From positions 79,161-143,160 of the forward strand of contig NZ_RRYT01000011.1 in assembly GCF_006363815.1 (NCBI RefSeq): a DNA stretch of 64,000 bases, written 5' to 3'. The notes below the pieces were generated by a model. The model searched no databases. It saw only the letters and a list, made by a program, of their open reading frames with translations, and had not been told where the DNA came from. Positions 34,177 through 41,538 of the stretch are shown in pieces. The translations under genes were made by a program, and so were the position numbers. Numbering within the stretch: the first letter of the stretch is position 1; the number at the start of each line of letters is the position of its first letter. This DNA comes from Thermomonospora catenispora (GTDB taxonomy: Bacteria > Actinomycetota > Actinomycetes > Streptosporangiales > Streptosporangiaceae).

Positions 34177-34842
34177 TCACTCGACCAGGCCGTCCTTGCG
34201 GGCCCGCTCGAACTCGGCGAGGTAGCGCGCGAAATGCTTCGACCGCCGCGGCGCGACGGCCACGATCGAGTCGAACGGCGTGTCCTCGAATCTGGACGCT
34301 TCGATCCTCAATATGCCGGAAAGCGAGTCCTTGATCGGGACGACGACCTCCCGGCGCACCAGGAACTGGGTCTCCGGGTCACGACGCACCAGGTCCCCCG
34401 GCACCATGTAGAGGCTGGCGTCGCTGAACTCGGCCTCGGAGATGTCCAGCGCCCAGTCGACGTCCCGGTAGTAGTCGATCACGGCGGCGTTCATGGCCGC
34501 CGTGGTCTCCTGCGAGAGGCTTTTCACCGGCGTCGTCAGGATCGGCCCGATCTTGCCCTTGAGGGTCACGTGCTTGAACAGGCACCCGTCCAGGCTCAGG
34601 TGGTCGCCGGTGAGGCCGTTCACGGTGACGTCCTCGAAGCGGACGCCGTGCACGCGGCAGGCGCTCGCGCGGCATCGCGTGGCGGTCACGTCGCGGACGA
34701 CGAACCCGTACTCCGGGTCGTCGTGCTGCCCCAGGACGCAGCTGATGAACGTGACCCGTTCGAGGTCGATCCCCTCGTAGGTGCGCTTGCCGCCGAAGCC
34801 GCGCAGGAACTCGAACGTCTCACGGCTGATCTGTTTCCGCAC
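34177..34842 (-). CDS. Pentapeptide-like beta-helix protein, unknown function
   Basis: A 221-residue soluble protein. GTG 34842 is preferred over ATG 34860 because AGGGG lies 9-10 bases before it. The middle has spaced hydrophobics in FVVRDVTATRCRASACRVHGVRFEDVTVNGL and LSLDGCLFKHVTLKG, which resembles a right-handed beta-helix but is too irregular for a confident pentapeptide-repeat call. It is convergent with the NrtR/nucleosidase/TM operon and could be a passenger or part of the same island. Function unknown. Confidence 0.7.
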   Translation of the reverse strand: MRKQISRETFEFLRGFGGKRTYEGIDLERVTFISCVLGQHDDPEYGFVVRDVTATRCRASACRVHGVRFEDVTVNGLTGDHLSLDGCLFKHVTLKGKIGPILTTPVKSLSQETTAAMNAAVIDYYRDVDWALDISEAEFSDASLYMVPGDLVRRDPETQFLVRREVVVPIKDSLSGILRIEASRFEDTPFDSIVAVAPRRSKHFARYLAEFERARKDGLVE

Positions 34843-34860
34843 GTGACCGCCCCTGTCCAT

Positions 34861-35258
34861 CCGAAGAGCCGACGCTGAAAGCCCGCGCCCGAAGACGGAC
34901 GGCCGACGGCCTCGTCCCGCGCCGGCGACGATCGCGGCTCACGGGATCGGGGAATGAGGCCCGGCCGCACCGGTCATATCGGCCCAGTATTCCCGAAGTG
35001 ATCGACGGCCGCCCCGGATCCCGCTCGATCGGGCGGAGGAATGCGAGGGCCGGCGCGGATCGTCCGCCCCGGCCGCCGTCGGCCGCCGGGCCCGGTCTCC
35101 CCCATGGCGTGTCCCGCGGCGGCCGGCGGGGAGTCGCCCGGCACTCGCTCGGGATCCGCTCGGGACCTGCCGGTTCCGGGGTCCGGGGCGACCGTCGGGG
35201 AGGGCGCCGGCACCGGTTCGGCGCCTCGGGAGCATGATCCGCCGTGTGCGCAAAGCCC
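34861..35258. other. Gene-free GC-rich stretch
   Basis: Overlapping frames on both strands are low-complexity Gly/Pro/Arg text with no ribosome binding site. I see no gene. The promoter of the ADP-ribosylglycohydrolase-like gene begins at the right end. Confidence 0.5.
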
Positions 35259-35286
35259 TTGTGGAAAAGGCGGTTCGCACTACAGT
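35259..35286 (+). promoter_or_regulatory. Promoter giving a near-leaderless transcript of the ADP-ribosylglycohydrolase-like gene
   Basis: TTGTGG (35259-35264), 16-base spacer, TACAGT (35281-35286). The predicted start is within a few bases of ATG 35294, which decides the translation start against an upstream ATG at 35234. Confidence 0.65.
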
Positions 35287-35293
35287 GACCGGA

Positions 35294-36469
35294 ATGCAGG
35301 ACACCATGCATCCGCACCCTGACCGGATCCTGGGGTGCCTGCTCGGGGGTGCGATCGGGGACGCGCTCGGCGCTCCGATCGAACGGCTGTCGTGGAACGA
35401 CATCCGTCGCCGGTACGGCGACGAGGGGATCCGCGGATATGTGGGCGGGGCCGACACGCGGGGCAAGATCACCGCCGGCACCCAGCTGACCCTGTTCACC
35501 GCGCACGCGCTGGTGCAGTCGTCGGTGCGGGCCCGGGCACGCGGCATCGGCGGCGCGACCCTCGGCATCCTGCAGGCCACCTACCTGACCTGGTTGAGGG
35601 GGCAGGCCGGCGGGATGGCGCCGCAGCCGTTCTCGCTCGGCGGATGGCTGGCGGGCGAGCCCGCGATGACGGCGCGGCGCAAGCCGCCGCGGTCCTGCCT
35701 GTCGGCGCTGGAGAAGGCGGCGGAGCGGCACAGTCCCGGTGATCCGCTGGGCACCCCGGAACGGCCGATCAACGACTCCAAGGGCTGCGGCGGGGTGGTC
35801 CGCACGGCCCCGTGCGGATTCGGGGCGGCCTCGGCGGAGGCGGCGTTCGATCTCGGCTGCCGGACGGCGGCGCTCACCCACGGCCATCCGAGCGGCCACC
35901 TGCCGGGGGGCGTGCTGGCGGCCACGGTGTGGGGTCTGGTCCACGGACGGTCGCTCACCGCGGCGCTGGAGGAGGCCTGCGAGCAGCTCCGCGGCCGTGA
36001 CGGGCACGAGGAGACCGCGTCCGCGATCGAGGCCGCCGTCGAGCTGGCCGACCGCGGCCCCTCCACCCCGGAGCGGGTCGAGTCGCTGGGCGGCGGCTGG
36101 ACCGGTGAGCAGGCCCTGGCCACCGCGTTGTACGTGGTGCTGCGCGCCGAGGAGGACATCCCCGAGCCGGGGGAGCAGGAGTGGCATCCGGTTCCGCGTC
36201 CGGTCCGCGTCGCCTCCCACGCCCTGCTGCGGTCGGTGAACCACTCCGGCGACAGCGACTCGGTCGGCGCGATCACCGGCAATCTGCTCGGCGCCCGCTA
36301 CGGCAGCCAGGTGTTCCCCGGGCATTGGCAGGTGTGCCTGGAGGTGCGGGACACGGTGCTCCGGGTGGCCGCCGACTGCGCCGTGGAGTTCGGCATGAGC
36401 CCGCCCACTCAGCCCGACGGGTACGGGACCCCCACCAGGGAGTGGATGTTCCGCTATCCGGAGGCCTGA
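35294..36469 (+). CDS. ADP-ribosylglycohydrolase (DraG/ARH) family protein with altered metal site
   Basis: A 391-residue all-helical protein with the family opening DRILGCLLGGAIGDALGAPIE (residues about 9-29) and the C-terminal metal motif NHSGDSDSVGAITGNLLGA. Active members release ADP-ribose from proteins or metabolites using two Mg or Mn ions. The first metal motif, normally D-D-T in a context like ITDDTQMTLFTA, reads ITAGTQLTLFTA, so the paired Asp residues are gone. It may be inactive or have a shifted activity. It is monocistronic with its own promoter. Confidence 0.9.
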   Translation: MQDTMHPHPDRILGCLLGGAIGDALGAPIERLSWNDIRRRYGDEGIRGYVGGADTRGKITAGTQLTLFTAHALVQSSVRARARGIGGATLGILQATYLTWLRGQAGGMAPQPFSLGGWLAGEPAMTARRKPPRSCLSALEKAAERHSPGDPLGTPERPINDSKGCGGVVRTAPCGFGAASAEAAFDLGCRTAALTHGHPSGHLPGGVLAATVWGLVHGRSLTAALEEACEQLRGRDGHEETASAIEAAVELADRGPSTPERVESLGGGWTGEQALATALYVVLRAEEDIPEPGEQEWHPVPRPVRVASHALLRSVNHSGDSDSVGAITGNLLGARYGSQVFPGHWQVCLEVRDTVLRVAADCAVEFGMSPPTQPDGYGTPTREWMFRYPEA

Positions 36470-36514
36470 CCCGGGCCGGAGACGCCGCGGGTCCCGCCCG
36501 GGCTGGACGCTCCG

Positions 36515-37324
36515 CTATCCGGCGGCCCGATCCGGGTCCGCCAGGGCGACGCCCGCGTACAGCAGGGCCTGCTCGGGCGGGCGGACCGGGCCGGTGGGGC
36601 GCCACTGGGTGGTGAAGACCAGGCCGGGATCGACCAGGCGGAAGTCGCCGAAGAACGCCTCGACCTCCGCCCGGTCGCGGGGGACGAGCGGGACGCCGCT
36701 CTCGCCGGTGAACAGCTCGGCCGCCTTGCGGCCGCCGGGGTCGTCCAGGTCGGCGGCCAGGTGCGACAGCAGCAGGGCGCTGCCGGGGGCGAGCGCGTCC
36801 CGCAGCTCGGCCACGGCCTCGTGCGGGCGGTCCTCGTCGGCCAGGTGGTGCAGCACCGCCGACAGCACCACGGCGACGGGGCGGGTCAGGTCCAGCAGCG
36901 GAAGGCCGCTCAGCAGCTCGCGGGGGCGGGTCAGGTCGCCGGCGGCGACGCGGACCTCCTCGCCGTCGGCGAGCAGCGCGCGGGCGTGCGTCAGCACGAA
37001 CGGGTCCCGGTCGACGTAGACGACGCGGGTGCCGGGGGCCCGACGGGCGGTGATCCGGTGGACGTCGTCGTGGCCGGGCAGCCCGCAGCCGATGTCGAGG
37101 AACTGCCGGAGACCACGGTCCGCCAGCCAGCGCACCGCCCGGCCGACGAACGCCCGGTTCTCACGGGCGGCCACGGTCAGCCACGGCTGCAGCTGCAGCA
37201 TCCGGTCGGCCAGGTCGCGGTCGCTCTGGTAGTTGTCCTTGCCGTCCAGCAGGTAGTCGTAGAGGCGGGCGGGGCTGACCCGACGGGCCGGCTGTCGCCC
37301 GTCTGGTCGTTCCTTCGTCGACAT
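36515..37324 (-). CDS. SAM-dependent methyltransferase of the actinobacterial DUF574 type
   Basis: About 269 residues. ATG 37324 (GAGG 4-8 bases upstream) or GTG 37330 two codons earlier are both possible. Family features: PARLYDYLLDGKDNYQSDRDLA near the start, VRWLADRGLRQFLDIGCGLPGHDDVH (SAM loop), VVYVDRDPFVLTHARALL, and VLSAVLHHLADEDRP. Members are abundant in actinomycetes; natural substrates are not known. It is monocistronic. Confidence 0.92.
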   Translation of the reverse strand: MSTKERPDGRQPARRVSPARLYDYLLDGKDNYQSDRDLADRMLQLQPWLTVAARENRAFVGRAVRWLADRGLRQFLDIGCGLPGHDDVHRITARRAPGTRVVYVDRDPFVLTHARALLADGEEVRVAAGDLTRPRELLSGLPLLDLTRPVAVVLSAVLHHLADEDRPHEAVAELRDALAPGSALLLSHLAADLDDPGGRKAAELFTGESGVPLVPRDRAEVEAFFGDFRLVDPGLVFTTQWRPTGPVRPPEQALLYAGVALADPDRAAG

Positions 37325-37522
37325 GCTCACCTCGCCCCGGCTGTGGCGGCGTCGTTTCGGAGATTACCGACCGCGGACGGCCGTGGGCGGCACATGTTCC
37401 ACCATCTGCGCACGATGCTGTCAAAGCCCCGGTCAGTCGATGCGTTTGCGCTGGTGAGAGAGTTGCCCCCGACCTCCTCCGGCCACTTGTGGCCATCCGG
37501 TCACATGCGGCCGGGGACACGG

Positions 37523-38059
37523 TCAGCGCCGGCGGACGACGAGCACGGCCGAGTCGACCTTCGGCGGGGGGCGGAACGCCCGGCGCGGCAGCGGGCGGCC
37601 GGCGATGAGCCTCCAGCGTCCCCGGCCGGCGTCGGCGCGGCGACCTTCGGTGTAGCGGCGGACCACGGCGCGCGGCAGCACCAGGTCGGCGGCGACCAGC
37701 CGGGACCGGGGGTGCAGCAGCAGGCCGAGCAGCGGGCTGGAGATCGCGTACGGCGGGCTGGCGACCACCCGGAACGGCCGCGTGGGCAGCCGCAGTTCCA
37801 GGGCGTCGGCCTCCACCACCGTGACGGACGCGGCGGCGAAGCGTTCACGCAGCGCACGGGCGCGGCCGGGATGCAGTTCGACGGCGATCACGCGGGCTCC
37901 GGCGGCCACCAGGTGCCTGGTCAGCGCGCCGCGTCCGGCCCCGATGTCCACCACGAGCTGTCCGGGGCGCACATCGGCGTCGGCGACGATCCGCGCGGCC
38001 CACTCGTCAACGAGCGGATGCCATCCCCACGCCCGTCGCGACCGCCCGGAGGCGGGCAC
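37523..38059 (-). CDS. Erm/KsgA-like rRNA adenine N6-methyltransferase family protein
   Basis: A 178-residue compact methyltransferase with SAM motif VVDIGAGRGALTRHL, acid loop AVELHPGR, VVEADALEL, catalytic motif IV ASPPYAISS and a C-terminal PPPKVDSAVLVV. Family members dimethylate a 23S rRNA adenine (macrolide resistance) or 16S rRNA. Motif IV normally begins with Asn (N-x-P-Y/F); here it is Ser, as in a side branch of Erm-like actinobacterial proteins, so resistance is not certain. GTG 38059 lies inside a short ORF on the same strand (see next entry). Confidence 0.85.
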   Translation of the reverse strand: MPASGRSRRAWGWHPLVDEWAARIVADADVRPGQLVVDIGAGRGALTRHLVAAGARVIAVELHPGRARALRERFAAASVTVVEADALELRLPTRPFRVVASPPYAISSPLLGLLLHPRSRLVAADLVLPRAVVRRYTEGRRADAGRGRWRLIAGRPLPRRAFRPPPKVDSAVLVVRRR

Positions 38060-38087
38060 GGCGGACCACCAGGAACATCACTGTCAT
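38007..38087 (-). CDS. Possible leader peptide of the Erm-like gene
   Basis: A 26-codon frame from ATG 38087 to 38007 overlaps the methyltransferase start in another frame. The minus strand has TACCGT ending 7 bases before this ATG, with TTGCCC about 18 bases further up, so the mRNA could be leaderless. The peptide (MTVMFLVVRRARLRAV...) contains R-A-R and R-L-R, the +x+ pattern known to stall ribosomes with macrolides. This is hypothesis only. Confidence 0.3.
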   Translation of the reverse strand: MTVMFLVVRRARLRAVATGVGMASAR

Positions 38088-38426
38088 GCGCGCCACGGTA
38101 GGCGCCGGGCCCGACCGGGGGCAAAGGATTTTTCCGGGGCGGGCGGCGCCCGCCCGATCGTCGTCCGCCCGGCCGTCGCCCGGCGCCGCGGAGGGCCGCG
38201 GCGGTGCCGGGCGGGGCGCCGGACCGGTGGGGCACGGCCGCCTGGACGCGGGTTCGATCACGCGGCCGGCCGCGTCCCACCGGCGTTCAGGGGACGGGCG
38301 GTCGCCGGAGCGGCGTCGGGCGGCGATCGGTGCGGCGGGGCGGTGCGATCGCGGGCGCGACGACGTCGATGCGGCTCCTCGCCCTCCGCCGTCCCGGGTC
38401 GCGGAGGGCGTTCCGCCCGGCCCGGG
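38088..38426. other. Intergenic region between Erm-like and SSI-like genes
   Basis: GC-rich, with open frames on both strands by composition only. No gene is supported. It should contain the Erm-like promoter at its left end. Confidence 0.45.
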
Positions 38427-38813
38427 TCAGAAGTTGAACACGTTCCCGCCGGTGGCGACGTTGGCGCAGGCGTCGTTGGTGTGCTCCTCGGCGAAGAAGA
38501 CGCTCCGGCCGTTCCAGGTGCCGAACGCGAAGACGGTCACCGGATCGTACAAGGGGGGGCAGGAGGCGCCGGTGTGCGGGATGCGGCTGATGTCGCCGTC
38601 CGCCTTGGTCAGGTCCGCGCAGGCGTCCTCGGCGTCGGGGTGGGTGCCGCCGACGGGGTCGCAGGTCAGCGAGACGGTCTTCGTCGCGCCGGTGTTGTGC
38701 CAGTAGATGCCGAGGGTCAGCTCGCCCGCGTCCGCCAGGGCGGGGGCGGGGGCGGCGATCACCGACAGCGCCGCTGCCGCGGCCGCGGCGATCATCATTC
38801 TCAGCCCGCGCAT
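38427..38813 (-). CDS. Secreted subtilisin-inhibitor-like (SSI family) protein
   Basis: A 128-residue protein. ATG 38813 was chosen because GGAGGATTTC immediately precedes it. The signal peptide MRGLRMMIAAAAAAALSVIA ends at APALA. The mature part matches SSI: VSLTCDPVGGTHPDAEDAC and SCPPLYDPVTVFAFGTW, then a final Cys and VFNF. The four Cys positions correspond to the two conserved disulfides. The reactive-site segment, CPMV in classic SSI, reads CPPL, which puts Pro at P1. This is unusual and suggests a non-subtilisin target or loss of inhibition. A secreted S8 protease is encoded at 56.5 kb. Confidence 0.92.
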   Translation of the reverse strand: MRGLRMMIAAAAAAALSVIAAPAPALADAGELTLGIYWHNTGATKTVSLTCDPVGGTHPDAEDACADLTKADGDISRIPHTGASCPPLYDPVTVFAFGTWNGRSVFFAEEHTNDACANVATGGNVFNF

Positions 38814-39401
38814 GAAATCCTCCTCGAATGGGGCGGGGTGGGTACAGCATCGATTACAACACCGGACCATCCATTTGATCTTGGCAAGATTCGGCCACGT
38901 CACCGGCGATCAGAAAGGATCATGAGTTCACTTCCGAAAAAGCGCTGGTGACAGCCGCCCATTGTCAGCGGATAACAATTTTCGAGCAACGTGCTCCCGA
39001 TTTTTTCCCGCGTCCGGACGTGCACCCGGGCCGGCGACTCGATGACGCCGATCCCCGGGCGCCGCACCCGCGTCCGGGGTGTGCGCGGGTCCGCGGCGTG
39101 CTCCGCCGTCCCGTGGAGGCCGGGGGCAGGGGCGCTCCGCGGCGGGCGCCCGCTCCCGGAGGGGGCAGGGCGTTCCGGAGGGGTCGTTCGGCCGGCCCGG
39201 CCGGGCGTCGGCGTGTCTCGGGTCGCGCCGCCGAGCCCGATCGGAGGGCGGTCACGTCGACCGCGGCGCGACGGGATGGGATTTTCCCCGACCTCGCGGG
39301 ACCCGGGCCGAAAAGTCGATCAACCGGCGAATGGAGTCCGCTTTCCTAGCGAAAAATCCTTTATCGCCCAGGGCTCTTCATTCCATCCAGAGGAGGAATG
39401 C
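38814..39401. other. Gene-free region between SSI and a decayed gene
   Basis: No gene is supported. It includes the SSI promoter region at its left end and a lac-operator-like palindrome at 38961-38980. The right end has an AGAGGAGGA ribosome binding site for the decayed gene. Confidence 0.5.
38961..38980. promoter_or_regulatory. LacI-family operator-like palindrome
   Basis: ATTGTCAGCGGATAACAATT matches the E. coli lac O1 operator at 19 of 20 positions and has the ATTGT/ACAAT symmetry. No LacI-family gene is in the window. Confidence 0.35.
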
Positions 39402-39870
39402 ATGAGATCCGTTCGCATGACCGCCGCGCCGCTCACGGCCGGCGGCGCGGCCACCGCCCCGCCCGTCGAGGCCGCCCGCAGGGACCGCGCCCCTACCGCG
39501 CCCATCAGGCCGAGGCGATCCGCGGCGGAAGTCCGGGGCGGCGCGGCTCGGAAGCCGGATCGTCTGCACCGGGACCGGTCCGTCCGTTCCCGCGGCAATC
39601 CGCATCGACCAGGGGCATGCGTCCGGCATCGGCGATCACGGCGCGACGATCTGCGGAGCGGCGGGCCGGCCGTCAACCGGGTCACCGTCCGCGACGCCGG
39701 CGGCTCGGGCCCGCCGCTCAACGACACGATCAACACGATCAACGCCGTCACCGACCGGGCAGGACGCCGACGGTGCGGGCACCGGCACCGACTGCGCCGT
39801 GCCGCGGTTCGCCGACCGCAACGGCCGGGTCGGGCTCCGACCATCCGGTCGGCATCCGGAGTGGCGCCGA
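39402..39870 (+). pseudogene. Probable decayed secreted-protein gene
   Basis: ATG 39402 follows AGAGGAGGAATGC, an excellent ribosome binding site. The first 25 residues resemble a signal peptide (MRSVRMTAAPLTAGGAATAPP). The sensible reading then moves between frames: IVCTGTGPSVPAAIRIDQG and SGIGDHGATICG in one, VNRVTVRDAGG then NDTINTINAVT in another, QDADGAGTGTDCAVPRFAD back in the first. This suggests several indels in a former secreted protein. The remaining frames are Arg-rich nonsense. Identity unknown. Confidence 0.35.
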
Positions 39871-40149
39871 GGCACGCGGCGGGGAGGTCGGCATCGCCGC
39901 GCGCCTCGGGTTCCCCCGTCCCGGGACATCGCCCTGCAGGACCTCGTGACGGCCGACACCGCGAGCCGCCAGAGCCCGTGCACCGGCACCGGCATCCGGC
40001 TGAGCGACGTCACGAGGGTGAACGCCCCGCTGCACCGGTGCCGAGCGACCGGTGTCGAGCGGTCCCCTCCCCGGTCGGGCCGCCCCGTCCGGCCGGGGAG
40101 GGACCGCCGGGCCGGCACCCGGCGGACACCGACGAACGCGACGGGGCGG

Positions 40150-40260
40150 CGCACGGTGGGCACGGCGGGCGCGGCGGGCACAGCGGACGCGACGGACGCG
40201 ACGGACGCGGCGAATCCGGGGAACACGGCGGACACGGCGGACGCGGCGCGGGTCGTTCGG
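40150..40260. repeat. Short tandem repeats of GCGGACGCGACG type
   Basis: Imperfect 6- and 9-base units (GCGGACGCGACGGACGCG, ACGGCGGACACGGCGGACGCG) repeat across about 100 bases in the decayed region. If translated they give Ala-Asp-Ala-Thr runs. Probably replication slippage in non-coding DNA. Confidence 0.6.
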
Positions 40261-40562
40261 TCGGCGCGACGACACGGCGGCGTTCGGCGGGCGGCTGAGG
40301 GGTCGATCCCGTCCGGTTTCAGTTTCTGAAGAATGTGAGTCTTTGTCCCCTACACCAACTCCGTCAAACTCCGTTTTCGCCCGGCGGGACGTCGCGCCAC
40401 CGCCCCTCCTCACTACTGAGCAGCATTCGGTCACTTGGAGTGATCAGACGGCGCCGACCGGTTGACAGCTTCCGGTCAAGTGGCCGTTTCGGACGGGCTA
40501 GAATTACGACAGGGAATTTTCTTCCTTAACCCAGTGGCGACGAGTATGCGACGGAGCCTGCG

Positions 40563-40802
40563 ATGTCGTCTGTCCTCATTGCGCTCATCGCACTCGCCCT
40601 GCCCGTTCTGGGCGCCGTCGTTCCGTTCTTGTTCGATGACCGGAGCACCGTGGAAGGCCCGGAGCGGCTGGCGAAGCTGCGTGCCCTGGTCGGCGACGAC
40701 TCCGAGTCCACCGGCGAACCGCACAGCAACGTGCGCGTACTGCCGGCCCGAACCGCGACGCTGAGCGACGCCGAGTACGACGAGTACGACCGGGCCGCCT
40801 GA
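40563..40802 (+). CDS. Small single-TM protein, unknown function
   Basis: A 79-residue protein. ATG 40563 has GGAG about 8 bases upstream. One N-terminal hydrophobic helix (about residues 4-24) precedes an acidic cytoplasmic or extracellular tail ending LSDAEYDEYDRAA. No family recognised. It is AT-richer upstream (about 40330-40560), consistent with a promoter. Confidence 0.65.
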   Translation: MSSVLIALIALALPVLGAVVPFLFDDRSTVEGPERLAKLRALVGDDSESTGEPHSNVRVLPARTATLSDAEYDEYDRAA

Positions 40803-40832
40803 GCGGCCCGGTCCCCGGGACCGTCGGGCGCC

Positions 40833-41261
40833 TCACCGGTCGGCGCAGTCGGGGGCGGGGACGTCCTGGGACAGCGGCTTGCCGACCGGGTTGACGTACA
40901 GGGCCTTCAGCACCACGGGGGTCGTGCCGAGGTTCCGGCCGATGTGCACGTGATCGGGGCCGCTGGGCTCGACGATGACGTCGCCGCGGGAGTGCGCCAT
41001 CGTGGTGGTGCAGTCGGCCAGCGTGCGGGTCAAGGTCCCGGACTCGACCACCGCGTACAGGCGTCCGTCGTGATAGTGCCAGCCGGTGCTGCCGCCCGGC
41101 GCGATGGTGATCTCCTGGAGCACGTACTCCGTCCCGCCCACGGTGCGCTGCGCCAGGGTGCGGGTCTGCACCCCGGAGGAAGGGGTGGCGGCGGCGGTTC
41201 CCGGCGCCAGGACCAGCGCTGCGCACGCGATCAGCCCCACGGCCGTCAGACGAGCCGACAT
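40833..41261 (-). CDS. Secreted cupin-domain protein
   Basis: A 142-residue protein. ATG 41261 has AAAGGAGG at 9-16 bases. The signal peptide (about residues 1-25) ends GTAAA. The cupin core has GWHYHDGRLYAVVESG (motif 1, two His) and VEPSGPDHVHIGRN (motif 2, His), consistent with one metal site. The two Cys (ADCTTT and APDCADR) may pair. Substrate unknown; it is monocistronic. Confidence 0.88.
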   Translation of the reverse strand: MSARLTAVGLIACAALVLAPGTAAATPSSGVQTRTLAQRTVGGTEYVLQEITIAPGGSTGWHYHDGRLYAVVESGTLTRTLADCTTTMAHSRGDVIVEPSGPDHVHIGRNLGTTPVVLKALYVNPVGKPLSQDVPAPDCADR

Positions 41262-41272
41262 CGGCGGCGCCT

Positions 41273-41310
41273 CCTTTCCGGCGAAGATCGTCCTTTCCGG
41301 CGAAGATCGT
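41273..41310. repeat. Perfect 19-bp tandem duplication upstream of the cupin gene
   Basis: CCTTTCCGGCGAAGATCGT occurs at 41273-41291 and again directly at 41292-41310. The first copy includes part of the cupin ribosome binding site on the minus strand. Confidence 0.9.
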
Positions 41311-41538
41311 CGCCGCCATGCTTCCCCGGCCGTGCGCGGCCGAGAACGGGCGAGGGGCGGCCGAATGCGGCCAGCCGGACCGACCCGGGCCGTGACGTCG
41401 GCCGATGCTGCGGCCGGCACCGAATGCGCCGCCCGGCGCCCCGGCCGGAACCGTCCCGACCGGACACCCGAAACCGGGGCCGCGTCCGGTCGGACGCGGC
41501 CCCGGTTCCAGGATGGGGCGGGGTTGGAGAGGAGCCGG

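Noticed and set aside
40150-40260. CRISPR-like regular repeats
   Set aside because: Units are 6-9 bases without spacers, which is slippage-type microsatellite DNA.
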